Assembly (NCBI GenBank): GCA_964017185.1
Contig: OZ024874.1
Span: 14,503,957 to 14,567,956 of the forward strand
Length of the DNA stretch: 64,000 bases
Reading direction: 5' to 3'
DNA from: Rugalucina vietnamica
Taxonomy: Eukaryota; Mollusca; Bivalvia; Lucinida; Lucinidae
Shown piece after piece: positions 1-13,200 of the stretch. The translations under genes were made by a program, and so were the position numbers. Below the pieces are notes generated by a model. It saw only the letters and a list, made by a program, of their open reading frames with translations. It had not been told where the DNA came from and ran no database searches. Numbering within the stretch: the stretch's first letter is position 1; each line of letters starts with the position of its first letter.

Positions 1-508
1 CAGAATAACCCCTGGAGTCAATTTCTTTTCAAATCATGAAATTTCAGTCCATTTGCCAATTTACTGCAAGTTTTGCCCTTCAAATGACATTCTAACAATT
101 TTCCCCATTCAAATGCATGGGAAACCTAAGTTGACCTTGTCATAAAATAGGTCAAGGTCATCCAAGGGTCATGATTGATACAAATTTTGAAGACCGCCAT
201 TCCTTGATGCTTCATGCCAAGTTTCAAAATCATAGGCCTCCTGGTTCTGAAAAAGAAGATTTTTTAAGGTTTTTCCTATTTATAGCCCTGGCGGCCATCT
301 TGGTCATGTGACCATGACCATTTACACAAACTTTCGTTCCCCCTTCCTAAGGATGCTCCACATGAAATTTGAATTTGATTGGCCAAGTGGTTTCAGAGAA
401 GAAGTTGATTGAAAAGTGTGAACGACGACAACGACGATGACAACGGACGACGGAGCATGGGTATACTATAAGCTCACCTGTGAGCCTTCGGCTCAGGTGA
501 GCTAAAAA
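1..508 (+). repeat. Family A composite element, copy 1 (cut by window start)
   Basis: Shows the family hallmarks: TTGACCTTG..AGGTCAAGGTCAT, GCGGCCATCTTGGTCATGTG, TGGCCAAG.GGTTTCAGAGAAG, a GACGACGAC run, and the terminal hairpin AGCTCACC..GGTGAGCT followed by AAAA. Confidence 0.85.
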
Positions 509-763
509 TCACGTAAAATGACCAAAACAAACCCCCTTGGTGGATTTGAACCCCCCTTCTAGAACTCTTGGATCCGCCCCTGCAATAAGTCTTACTTATT
601 TCAATATGAAATGTCTGCTTTTTTCTTTTTCATTTTCTCTATTTTAATTACATTAAACATATTTTTCGTCTTTTTTGACATTTTGTGACACTTCTATATT
701 TATAAACATGCCCTGATCCTGAGGCTGATTACAATTTTCCTAACAGTTCATAAAGACAACATC

Positions 764-999
764 TGAGCCGCGTCATGAGAAAACCAACAATTTGCACAGG
801 CGAAAACAAAGGCGCAGATCAGCTTCGCAGTAACTGCGAAGCTGATCAGCGCCTTTGTTTTCACTACATAGATAGTACAATTCCTGTACTTTATAAATCC
901 AAACTTTCCAGCCTCTAGCCATCTACTGTGCTTGTACAGCTCGGTTCGTGTCGGACCTGCTCGGAAACCACATTGTTTGTTTTTTCATTATGCGGTTCA
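764..999 (+). mobile_element. Family B MITE, copy 1
   Basis: Ends read TGAGCCGC..ATGAGAAAACCAACA and its inverse. Near the left end sits a long palindrome, GGCGCAGATCAGCTTCGCAG facing its complement. No coding capacity. Confidence 0.85.
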
Positions 1000-2447
1000 T
1001 TTCTTTATTTCAATTAGCAAGGTTATAATAAATCAGTTTAGATAAACATCTCACAACCACCTTAAGGTAAAGAGCATGTAAGTTTTCAAAGATTTGAAGG
1101 TTTGATAGAGCAATTTCTCATAATGGCCTGTCAATAAGGGATGTCAAACATTTTCTTTGAAGACACTATGACTGATAGAAAGACAATGAGATAAAATGAG
1201 CTGAAGCATGAGAAAATGTGCCTGTTGGTTCTGCCATCAGGTAAGACTCGAACTAGCCCTATGACACACAGATATGGACAAGACTGGTTAGTTTGGTCAA
1301 AACAAAAGAGATAATGATGACCCTGACCAGCTAACGAAGCTAAGCTACAGTTTTGATGTTCAGTTATGACATACTGTTGGTTTTCTAAGGATGTTGCCTA
1401 ATAAAACCATTTTTTTAAAACAAAATGGTATTGTTCTGGTCCTACAGGCGTTAAATATGAACTGTGGCATAAGAAAATACCAGGTCTATACAAACAGCAA
1501 ACACGTATATCAGAAGGAACATTTCTGCAAATTTAAGACTAAGTCTTAGTTAACCACATATTGTTGCATAAATAAATCAAATCATTTTCAATTCCTATGA
1601 ATTGACTGATTAAATTTAAAGAGCTAATATCTTGGATTAGTATGTTTTGATATGTAGCTACTATGTATATCAAATGATCTTATAATATGAATTAATCCAT
1701 TTTACTTTTCCTAATACAAGTACATTTATAATAAATGCCATTTCTAAATTTGAACCCATTATTTAAAATGCCCATATTTAATTTGGCTAGTGTTTCATAT
1801 CATGGCTTCATTTGAGTGCACAGCCCAGGGCAAAATTTTACAAAAAATTTACAAAAATATGGTTGACCTTTTCGTAACCTTTTCTTATGAGCAAAGCTAT
1901 GACATCAGAAATCCGGATATTTAATCGTTTACTACCCTCTAGTGTAGTATAAAATTTTAATGTGAAAAACAAAACTCCCAATCAGATTTTGTTAGATTTT
2001 CTTCAAAATCATCCAATGAAAAATGGCAATACAAACACCAGTTGGTCAACTCATTTTATGTTATGAACAGCTAAAACCCTAACCCCTTTCCCATGCGCTT
2101 AGCTGGACACAAATGCATGGTGGGTTTATCCATGATAATTACAAGGGATTTTCAATCAAAAAATAAGGTGCATAGTCTACAATCAAAATATATTCAGAAT
2201 TCAATTATTCGAGGATATTTAGAGCTCCACCCTTAATTTAAAACATATTCATGATATAGAGCCCATGATATGAATCTGAGTTATTTTAATGGTATACGCT
2301 TCAATGAATGCGAGTTATTAATTGATATAAACTTGAATCAGGCTCAATATTACATTATCAGAACAATTGTATACAAATTTTATTTTACAGGAAAAGTTGA
2401 TTTTGATTCTAAGCAGGTAACATAATATGAACACCCCTATTGATAAA

Positions 2448-2693
2448 TGAGCTTGTGCACGAGAAAACCAGGGACAGTAGATTTACAGATCACTGAGAAA
2501 ACCAACAATTTGGGCTTCCAAACAGGGCTGAGATAGACCTGCCTGTACAGTCACAGAAGCAAGCTAGAAGCTTGGAATTTTGGATTCAAGTACAAGAGAG
2601 ATTGTACTATCCATGTAGGGAAAACAAAGGTGCTGATCTGGGCCTTTATTTTTTGCCTAAGCATTTTGTTGGTTTTCTTATGCAGTGGCTCAA
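2448..2693 (-). mobile_element. Family B MITE, copy 2 (eroded)
   Basis: GAGAAAACCAACAATTTGGG and the inverse GTTGGTTTTC..GGCTCA are present; the palindromic core is partly lost. Confidence 0.7.
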
Positions 2694-4041
2694 ATATATG
2701 TAATTAACATTGTGAAACTCATTTGCCAGAAAATGCATTTATTTGACACAGATGTATATAAATATGCACAACAATTAACATATTTACCGGCTTTGGTAAA
2801 ATAGTTGTCTTATCTTGAAACTTGCAACATTTTTAAAGATCTTTTGTAATAAAATTCAGAATTATTCAATCTTGCCCTGACACTCTGCCCAATTATACAT
2901 ATATCAAACCAAAGATAAAGCAATGAAACTGTCATGAAAATATTTTAACATCAAAAGATCATTGTCTTCAAAATTTTTTCATGAATGCATTATTTATTGC
3001 TCCACTGTATTTGCAATTTTCCCTTAAGAAAGTGATCGTTTGTGTTTGTTTGTAAACTGAATGCCCTCAACATATGCTTGTGCCTAAAGCTTTAAGCAGT
3101 GTCGTAATAAATGCCAACGTAAGGAAAATTAGGTTATTATTCCTCACGAACATAGCAGTGCATCTAGTGCACCCATTCGAAATACTTGACACATTTAGTA
3201 CACTGCATCTCCTCATGTACACAATAATTTCAAATTGTTTATAATTTTATTTTGATAGATTGTATCTATTCATGACACTATTATGCTGATTTAATGTTTA
3301 CTCAACTATTAAAAAGAAAATAAACATTCAAAGTAATTTTAATGTGACGTCACTGCCATGTTTTTGATACTGTTTATACCCCAGTTGACACTATATCAAA
3401 TCATCTTACACATCTTTAATGAAGTTACCATATTAAGATTAATACCAGTTTGAAGCTCTAAGTCTTCATAAACAGATATATCTTGCATTTAAAAGCTTTT
3501 CATCTGTAAAGAAGGAGGGTTTTTAATCTATACCATGGAGTATGTAATAAAGTGACTGCCCTATATTTCAGCAGCAAGTCTTGTCTATTGGTCTATGGAC
3601 CAACATTTTCCAATGTCTTTTTCTATGACCTAATATCCTTTTGCCCATATTAAACTCAATGTATTCTCAGGGGATAGCCTATAGGGCGACTAGGGAGAAA
3701 TAGTCTCCCCAAATGAACATTTTCAGCTGAAGGAGAAGTGAAAATGTATAGAATATATAGGCAAACCTGAAATTCAAATAAAAACATCTCCCAAATATTC
3801 CTGGTGAGAGACAAAACTTCTCCCTAAATTTCTTGGCTAGTTTGAACCCTGGTATTCTATGACCCATTGTCTATAATGCAGTAAGCTTTCAATGGCAACT
3901 CGGGGCATGTTTGACTATTCACCAATCAGGCAGGAAATAACTGCTTACTGCTTACTTAACTGCTGACCCTTTGTCTTTCTTTTTGTCTATTAAGACCTAG
4001 TCAACATAAAAATAGGCCACTGAACTGGGCCCAGAACCTAC

Positions 4042-4276
4042 CAGCCCTAGTGAGTGTCTTGTAGGTTGGACAGTCATAGATCCCCGACTCTGGCACCTTC
4101 CTGTTGGGCTGAGGCTGCAACCAGATCACCGGCATGTCCGTGTACAGCTCCTTGGGCCTTGACTCCGCCAGCTGGTGGTGGATGGCGTCCCAGCGGGCAC
4201 CCTCTAGGAAGAGGCCATTGATATAGCAACCATCCTCCGGGAGTTCTGTCAGTTCCTCAGGGGTCTCTCGCATCAC
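4042..4276 (-). CDS. DNAH1: DNAH1 exon e42: near the C-terminus
   Basis: W2318-2395 plus one base. Contains [40 protein letters not shown] and YKTLTRAG. Acceptor CTACAG, donor GTAGGT. In related proteins the next residues read (L/T)LSTTGHSTN and lead to the stop some 40 residues later; that exon is not visible down to position 1. Confidence 0.95.
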
Positions 4277-7200
4277 CTGTAGGAGTAGATAAAAAAATAA
4301 TGATATATTAAAAAGAATATGAAATAAAAAACATAAGAACTCCCACACTAGACGAAGGTAGTTTTATGGGACTTCTACCCAACATTGGCATGTCATAACA
4401 TGCTGAATGTGCTTTAAAATATAACCTTATAAGACACACATCAGCCTTTACATGTTGCAAGGGGCACAATATTCATATGGATCTACATTATATTTTCCTA
4501 TTTTGCTAAGTTTGACAAACAGGCCACAAACAGCTGTGGACCTAGCAGCTGTTGTGTATACATACAGTAGTCACAGTTAATACAGGAGTTTTTAATTTAC
4601 TATTTCATCAGTTTCCCATCAGGACAATATTGACTGGAATAATGAACCAAATATTGGGACGTACACATGTAAAGGATGGAAGCACCCTTTAAAAGAAGAT
4701 AGCTGTAACAATGAGTAGTGGCTTCTTTTAATCTATTATGGTATCATAATATTTGTCAGGCACTGAAGTCATTTTTTTTTTCAGAATCACTAATACTGGC
4801 ATCCCCGGGACTGGCATCTAGTATTTAATGAAATGACAATGTGCAAACAGCAAAGGCCCTGGCTTTGCTTATCACCTACACTATATATACAAGAGGTCAT
4901 ATTTTTATTTGGAAATTAACCTTTGATTTTGGATATATGCTAAAGATAGACTATCCCAGTTTTGTGAATTTCAATATTTTACTTTAATGATTATTTTCGC
5001 TATCATCTTCATCTGTTACCTACGTTATGATGAGTATTGATTTCTGATGGCTATTGTTCTTTTATATACTAGTGTGCTTCTCCGTTGTTTTTCTGCAATA
5101 TGACTACCTTCCCACGTCAATATGCTAAATTAAATCTTGTAACATATGGAAGAATATGCTCCTCGAAAATTAAGCCATGATATGATAAAAACAATAATTG
5201 GACTCTGCACCCGGCAAATTCTAAACTGGACTGATCAGATACTTTTCTTAGTACTTCACGAAACCTTTGGTTTCTTAGCTACCAGATGACATTGTGTTTA
5301 AAAAAATCAATTGACAGACCATCGCCCCTAGTTTTTGCCCTTGGTATAGGTCATTGGGTGGGGTTTATCCATCATGGTTGTAACATAAGTCTTTCATCAG
5401 ATCTCAGCACCAGATAAACAAGCCAATAATAATATCAATTTCATCTAGAATGTCAACTCCTCTTGCAATTGTTTTATCATCAAAATCACATGCTTAATCA
5501 GCATTTTATGCATGGTTTAAAAGTGCTAAACAAACAAAACAATGAATAAATAGACAAAATGTTAAAATATTTTCATTTTGTCAAATTTCATTTTTGGTGT
5601 CTCCAAATACATTGGTGTGTTCTGGCTGGGTGAGAGATGAGAGGGTGGGGGCTTTTTTTTTTTTTCTTTTTTTTTTTTTTTTGTTGACCATGAGCCTATG
5701 TTGAAGGCAGGAAGTAGAGCTAAATCTTCTCAAAGAATGATGACCTTCAGTAGTAGACATTGCTTGTTCACTAGATGACATCCAAGGTCAAGGAACTTTC
5801 CTTTAACAGCTGCCCAGAATTGATCAGAATTAAGGATTTTTGTGATGACTGTAAACTATATGAGCCGATGCAACAGAAAAATAACAATCTGCATATGCGA
5901 AAACAAAGACACAGATCAGCTGTGCAGTAACTGCACAGCTGATCAGTCAGTGCCTTTGTCTTTGCTACACGAATAGTACTATTCCTCCTCTACCTTTACC
6001 CAAAATTTCAAGTCTCTAGCCTGCTTCTGTGACTTTACAGGCCGGCATGTGTAAGACCTGGTCGGAACCACAAATTGTTGGTTTTTTCACGCACAGGCTC
6101 AAATTATTATTCAAAATTATGATTCAAATATAGAAATTATAATAAAGCATTTTTTTTAAAGGGCTATCCTCAACCTTGTAGGGACCTAACCAGACAAAAA
6201 TACCTCATGGCTACAAAACCATATAATCAACATGGGATGAAAAATGAAGTGACAGTTTTTGCTGTGACAACCTTCAGGCTGTTACATCTGGTGGTTGGGC
6301 AGTGGGCAAATGCATGCAGACGCCAATGGGGGACCACAAGATGTTGCAATGATTTGCAATGATTTACATGAATGTAAGTTCTTATACTGATATAACCAAA
6401 TATAGAGCGCAGACCCTTGTCAGACAGCTCTTAGAGCACTTATATCCAATCAATCTTGCCCTGCTTGAAAATCATAAATGACAAAGCTCATTATCATTAT
6501 AATTCTTTGCATGTTTGGCTATTCTAGCATTCATTTAGTACACATATATATATTCTTTTAAAAATGGAAGCATATGGAAAAGAAATGACAGACTGTGCAT
6601 AAGGAAGAAGTTAGAAAAGAGCAAGACTGAATGAAAATAACCCCCAATAACTGAACAGAAATTCATTGAAGATCAAGGGATCCCACTTGTTCTTTTTTTT
6701 TGTGTGTGTATTTTTCTCCATAAAATAGATGTTACCAAAACAAGACACAAACTTCTGAAGTGTGATTCAAAAGCTAGAAAAATGCAAAATAAATAGAAGT
6801 GAAAGTAAAACCTGACACCAAAATAAAAATACATGCAACAAATGAATAATCTGATTATAGGAATACATATATGTCTAAATATGAGCAGTAACCTTGTAAA
6901 CCTGTAGCTCAAGATGTATCTTGTTTCCATTAGGCCTTTGAGACAACTTGCCTTGTATCCATCTAGCGAAAACAAAGGCGCTGATCAGCTTCGCAGTCAT
7001 GAGGCAGGTCATTTATAATGTATCAACTTTTATACTTTAACAGGTTTTAAGGTGACAACCCATAGGAGAATATATCAAATATTTTCAGTTAAATGTAACA
7101 TTTTCTACATGAATATTTCCCAATATAATGTATAGACAAATGAAATATGAATAACATGTATATATGCATCTATGATATACATGGGGTATCCCATGGCATT

Positions 7201-10200
7201 TCAACAGGCACATTAACTCATATAAGCCTGGCATAATTTTTATGGGACATAGGCAAACAGAATAGCCCCAGATGTAAGGCTGCAGAATGCAAAAATGAAA
7301 ATCACTCCCAACACCCCTAAAAATGAAAGTGGACTCAACCAATTAATAATGATGGGAGAATCCATTTGCCACTTACCAACGAGTGGCTATTGACTACTTC
7401 CTTAGACTGACTAACAACATACTAACCTACTTATTGACTTTTACTTGTTTTCTGGTTTAAGTCTGAGTAAACAATTTTACAGTCATGTTGGGACAGAGCC
7501 ACCGCTTCCAGGATTAACCAGTAATATGTAGACTTATCATGTTTAGGACAATGACACATACCCGACACCAGAGGGGCTCAAACCCAGGACCTCTTAATTC
7601 TGAGTTCAAAGCCAGTTAACCACTAGGCTTCCAAGAGTTAACCACTAGGCTTCCAAGTTCCGCTACTTACTGACTAATATGCTGATAGACCATTTACAGA
7701 CTAAAAGTCTTAAAATTTACTAATCCTTGCCAGAGGAATCAAACCAGACTACAGGTGATTGAGTAACTGTTCCCTTGTTCAGCAACAGTGTTTTCCTGTA
7801 CAAGATCTAAGTAAATACAGCTAAACATATACAGATAACATGTAAATTCTGCTTACATGTAAAAAGTGCAAAAGTTGTACGGTGCAGCTGAAATGCTAAG
7901 CCAAAACTTTGAGGGACAAACATGTATTTTGTCATTCATAATTGTAATTTTCATAAAAACAACACATACCAGAGGACCATTGGTCCTGAGAACGCTCACC
8001 TGAAGCCTGATCCTGCAGTATTAAGTCATCATGAAATGACCTTGACCTTGAATACTCACACACCTTTATTGAATTCATAAGTTGTCTGCATCTGCAAAGT
8101 TTCAGGTCTCAGGCTGCAATAGTTTCCAAACCCAGTGATTTATGAGAAAACCATAATTTTAATTTTGATATTTAAATGACTTTGGGTCAAGGTCAAGAAA
8201 TGACCTTGGCCTTCATTAATTACTTACCTTCATTGACTCCATTGGTTGTCTGCATCTAGCAACTTCCAGGTCTCAGACTGCAACAGTTTCCAAATATCCA
8301 TTGTTTTCGCCTTTTCCCATGTAAAAGCCTATGTTTCCAAAATTGACCTTGCCGTAAATTAGGTCAAGGTCATCCTAGGGTCATCATTTTATCAAACTAT
8401 GATGGGCTGGAGTCCCAAATGCTACATACCAAGTTTCATGAAAATCGGCCTGCCGGTTCTGGAGAAGAAGATTTTTGAGTGGTTTTTACCATATATGGGC
8501 GTGGCAGCCATCTTGGTCATGTGACCTGGATTTCGCAATCAAACTTTCGTCTCCCCTACCCATGGATGATCCAAATAAAATTTCACTTTGATTGGCCCAG
8601 CAGTTTCAGAGAAGAAGATCTTTGAAAAGTTTCAGAGAAGAAGATCTTTGAAGAGATGACCTTGACCTAAATTAATCACATACCTTCATCTACTCCATTA
8701 GTTGTTTGCATCTACCACTTTTCAGGCCTCAGGCTGCAATAGTTTTCAAAAAATCCATAGTTTTCACTTTTTCCCATGTAAAAGCCTATGTTTTCAAATT
8801 TGACCTTGCCGTAAAATAGGTCAAGGTCATCCAAGGGTCATCATTTTATCAAACTACAATGGGCTGAAGTCCCCGATGCTACATACCAAGTTTCGTGGAA
8901 ATCGGCCCACCGGTTCTGGAGAAGAAGATTTTTGAGTGGTTTTTACCATATATGGGCGTGGCGGCCATCTTGGTCATGTGACCTGGATTTCGCGATCAAA
9001 CTTGAAATGCCACTACCCAAGGAGGCTCCACATAAAATTTCAACTAGATCGGCCAAGCGGTTTCAGAGAAGAAGATCTTTGAAATTGTGGACGACGACGA
9101 CGAAGACGGACGGACGGACGCTGGATCATGGCCATCCTATAAGCTCACCTTGTGAGCCTTCAGCTCAGGTGAGCTAAAAATGCCCAGGTTTAAGAGCTGT
9201 ATATTAACCTGAAAATAGTATTCTATTTTTATATTTACGGATAAATTTCTATTTAGGGAACAATATCCTAATATAATTGGCTTGAATTTAATAATAATAC
9301 AGCAGAATATTTTTTTCACCATACATAGATGATAAATATATAGAAGATGGGTGGGTGTGCCCACACATCATCTTCACATTTTTAATTGAAGTCTCAGCTT
9401 GTCCCGTACTCGTGTTCATAATTAGGAGTCTAATTCAACAGTAGAACTTTGCTGTCTATGCTACCTTATTTACATACTGTAAATATGATAGCATTGCAAA
9501 ATATAGATGTCACCCTCAAAATTTGGCTTTCATAAGAAACTGACATGCACAGAAAGAATCCCCAGCCACAAAGCATCTTCCGTAATACAAGTGATAGTTT
9601 TTGATCTATAAATTTACAGTTTGATTTTGAACCATGCTGCTATCCTTACCTTACTCTGTTCGTCAGTACATATCTATAATGCAGTATATGTTGTAACATG
9701 TGCATTGTAACAAATTTTACTTAAAAACTTCTATTCGAGGATCAGCTGTAAAAGCTATTCAGTGTAATTCATTCTTTAGCTGAGAAGCAAAAATACAAGA
9801 TCACAAACTTAACATTTTTAAGGACGCTTCCGTCAAAACGACAGTATGTTGCCATATAAAGTTAAAGGCATACAATGCCCAGATTACATTTGCATATTCA
9901 TTCAAACACACTGAAAAATTCAAGAAATCAGCCGCATCATGAGAAAACCATCATTTAGATTATGCGAAAAGAAAGATGCAGATCAGCTTTGCAGTAACCG
10001 CAAAGCTGATCAGCACCTTTGTTTTCGCAACAGGGATAGTTCAATTCTTCTACTTTCTAAATTCAAAATTTGCAGACTCTAGCTGTCTTCTGTGGCTGTA
10101 CAGCCTGGTTTGTGTCGGACCTGGTTGGAAGCCACAATGTTGGTTTTCTCGTGTCGCGGCTCAAATGATGCCATATGAAAAGATGACATATGAAACACGG

Positions 10201-13200
10201 ACTATCCACTGTGCAGTATTCCGACTCACCTGGAAGTTGAATGAGATGGTATCTATGGAGATGACCTTCTTTCTGGCAAAGTTCTGCAGGGTACCAGTGA
10301 GGAAGGCTTGGGGGAAGAAGAACCCAGAAATCCAGTACACCTAGAAACAAAGATGAAGCTTCAAAAGTTGATTGATTGATTGTTTGGTTTGATTGATTAA
10401 TTGACTGCAGGGACCAGTCAGAAAGGCTTGGGGGAAGAAGAACCCTGAGATCCAGTACACCTAGAAACAAAATGATGCTTTAAAAGTTTATTGATTGATT
10501 GATTTGATTGATTAATTGACTGCAGGGTACCAGTCTTGGGGCTTGGGGAAGAAGAACCCGGAGATCCAATACACCTAGAAACAAAGATGAAGCTTTAGAA
10601 GTTCATTGATTGATTAATTGATTGATTGATTGACTGGTGGGTACCAGTCAGAAAGGCTTGGGGGAAGAAGAACCTGAGATCCAGAACAATCTCATGTCAT
10701 CAGGAAAACATGTCTGTGAAATGTATACCTCCTTATACCCCACTTTTATATAGTAAAACTGGGGTATGAAGGGGTATTCCTATTTATCCAAACATAGATT
10801 GTGGGTACTCGTTAGAAATGCCTCAGCGAGTAGGTTCTAACATGTACACACAATCTATGTTTTGAGCAAAAATAAGAAAAATATCAAAAATGTCCTACTA
10901 AAAATTTTCAATGTATACAGGTGAAACCAGAGGACCAATGGTCCTGTAAACCCTCACCTGAGATCTGCTGCATATCCCAATAAACATGTTTGAATATAAT
11001 GGTATTTAACCCCAGTGCAGGGGCAGATTTCCCTTCAAATGATATTTTAACAGTTTTCCCCATTCAAATGCATGGGCAACACATGTTGACCTTGCCATAA
11101 ACTGGGTCAAGGTCATCACAGGGTCATGATTTATATATACGTTGGAGTACTTTAGCCATCGATGCTTCACACCATGTTTCCTTGAAATCAGTCTATTGGT
11201 TTAAGAGAAGAAGATTTTTGAAGGGTTTTTGCCATATATGGGCATGGTGGCCATCTTGGTCATGTGACCTAAATTATTAATATACACATTGGTTCCCCCA
11301 TCCTATGGATGCTTCACATAAAATTTGGCTTTAATTGGCCAAGCAGTTTCAGAGAAGATTTTTGAATATTATGTTAATATACATGTATATTGCCCCGGGG
11401 TGGGGCCATTTAAGCCATTGGGTACAACTTTTTTCAGAATGATTAATATTCAGTCCTACTAACCATTTCCTGCAAGATTTTCACCTCAAATGACTTTTTA
11501 AAAGTTTTCCCCATTCAAATGCATAGGCGACCTACGTTGACCTTGTCGTAAAATAGGTCAAGGTCACCACAGGGTCAGGATTTATATACACATTGTAGAA
11601 CTTTAGCCATCAATGCTTCATGCCAAGTTTCTTTCCACCAGTTTCGGAGACGAAGATTTTTGAAGGGTTTTTACCATATGGGCATGGTGGCCATCTTGGT
11701 CATGTGACCTAGATTATTTATATACACATTGATTTTTAGCTCACCTGAGCCGTCAGGCTCACAAGGTGAGCTTATAGGATGGCCATGATCCGGCGTCCGT
11801 TCGTCCGTCGTCCGTCCGTCCGTCGTCCGTCCGTCGTCCACCATTTTCAAAGATCTTCTTCTCTGAAACCGCTTGGCCAATCAAAGCCAAATTTTACATG
11901 AAGCATCTATGGGAAGGGGGAACCAATGTGTATATAAATAATCCAGGTCACATGACCAAGATGGCCGCCATGCCCATATATGGTAAAAACCCTTCAAAAA
12001 TCTTCTTCTCCGGAACCACTGGACCGATTTCAACCAAACTTGGCATGAAGCATCGATGACTCAAGTACTACAATGTGTATATAAATCATGACCTTGCGGT
12101 GACCTTGACCTATTTTACGGCAAGGTCAACATAGGTCGCCTTTGCATTTGAATGGGAAAAATTGTTAAATTGTCATTTAAAGGAAAAATCTTGCAGAAAA
12201 TGAGCAGTAGGACTGAATATTAATGATTCTGAAAAAAATTGGGCACCAGGGGCTCATCCGCCCCCACCCCGGGGCAATATACATGTATATTATCATAATA
12301 TTCAAACATCTTCTTCTCTGAAACCGCTTGGCCAATCCAAGCCAAATTTTACATGAAGCATCTATGGGAAGGGGGAACCAATGTATATATAAATAATCCA
12401 GGTCACATGACCAAGATGGCCGCCATGCCCATATATGGTAAAAACCCTTCAAAAATCTTCTTCTCCAGAACCGGTGGACCGATTTCAACAAAACTTGGCA
12501 TGAAGCATCGATGGCTCAAGCACTACAATGTGTATATAATTCATGACCTTTTCATGACCTTGACCTATTTTACGGCAAGGTCAACATAGGTCGCCAATGC
12601 ATTTGAATGGGGAAAACTTTTAAAATGTAATTTAAAGTGAAAGTCTTGCAGGAAATGGGAAGTAGGACTGAAAATTAATGATTCTGAAAAAAATTGGACC
12701 CCAGGGGCTCATGTGCCCCCACCCCAGGGCAATATACATGTATATTTCCATAATATATATTCAAACCTCTTCTCCTCTGAAATCGCTTGGCCAATCAAAG
12801 CCAAATTTTATGTGAAGCATCTATAGAATTGAGGAATCAATGTGTATATAAATAATTTAGGTCACATGACAAAGATGGCCGTCATGCCCATATATGGTAA
12901 AAACCCATCAAAAATCTTCTTCTCTGAAACCAATAGACTGATTTCAAGGAAACTTGGCGTGAAGCATCGATGGCTAAAGTACTCTAATGTATATATAAAT
13001 CATGACCCTGTGATGACCTTGACCAAGTTTATGGCAAGGTCAACATGGGTTGCCTATGCATTTGAATTGGGAAAACTGTTAAAATGTCATTGGAAGGGAA
13101 AAGCCAGCAGGAAATTTTCAAATGGACAGAATATTGAAGATTCTGAAAAAAGAAAATGGCCCAAGGGCTTATCTGCCCCTGCACTGGAGTTAAATACCAT

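Larger units (their letters stand above)
1..4041 (-). other. Last intron of DNAH1 within the window (open at position 1)
   Basis: No coding segment matching the expected final exon (STTGHSTN) was seen on the minus strand. It holds the end of a family A element (1-508), two family B MITEs (764-999, 2448-2693) and otherwise AT-rich sequence in which I recognise nothing. Confidence 0.6.
4277..10229 (-). other. DNAH1 intron between e41 and e42
   Basis: 6.0 kb. Contains a poly(T) tract, a family B MITE and a fragment of one, a family D MITE, a tRNA-derived SINE, a family A element and another family B MITE. 4280-5640 and 6110-6960 show nothing recognisable. Confidence 0.7.

Noticed and set aside
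7540-7665. A genuine tRNA gene
   Set aside because: Box A- and B-like words exist, but no full cloverleaf or acceptor stem could be paired, and the A-box part is duplicated.
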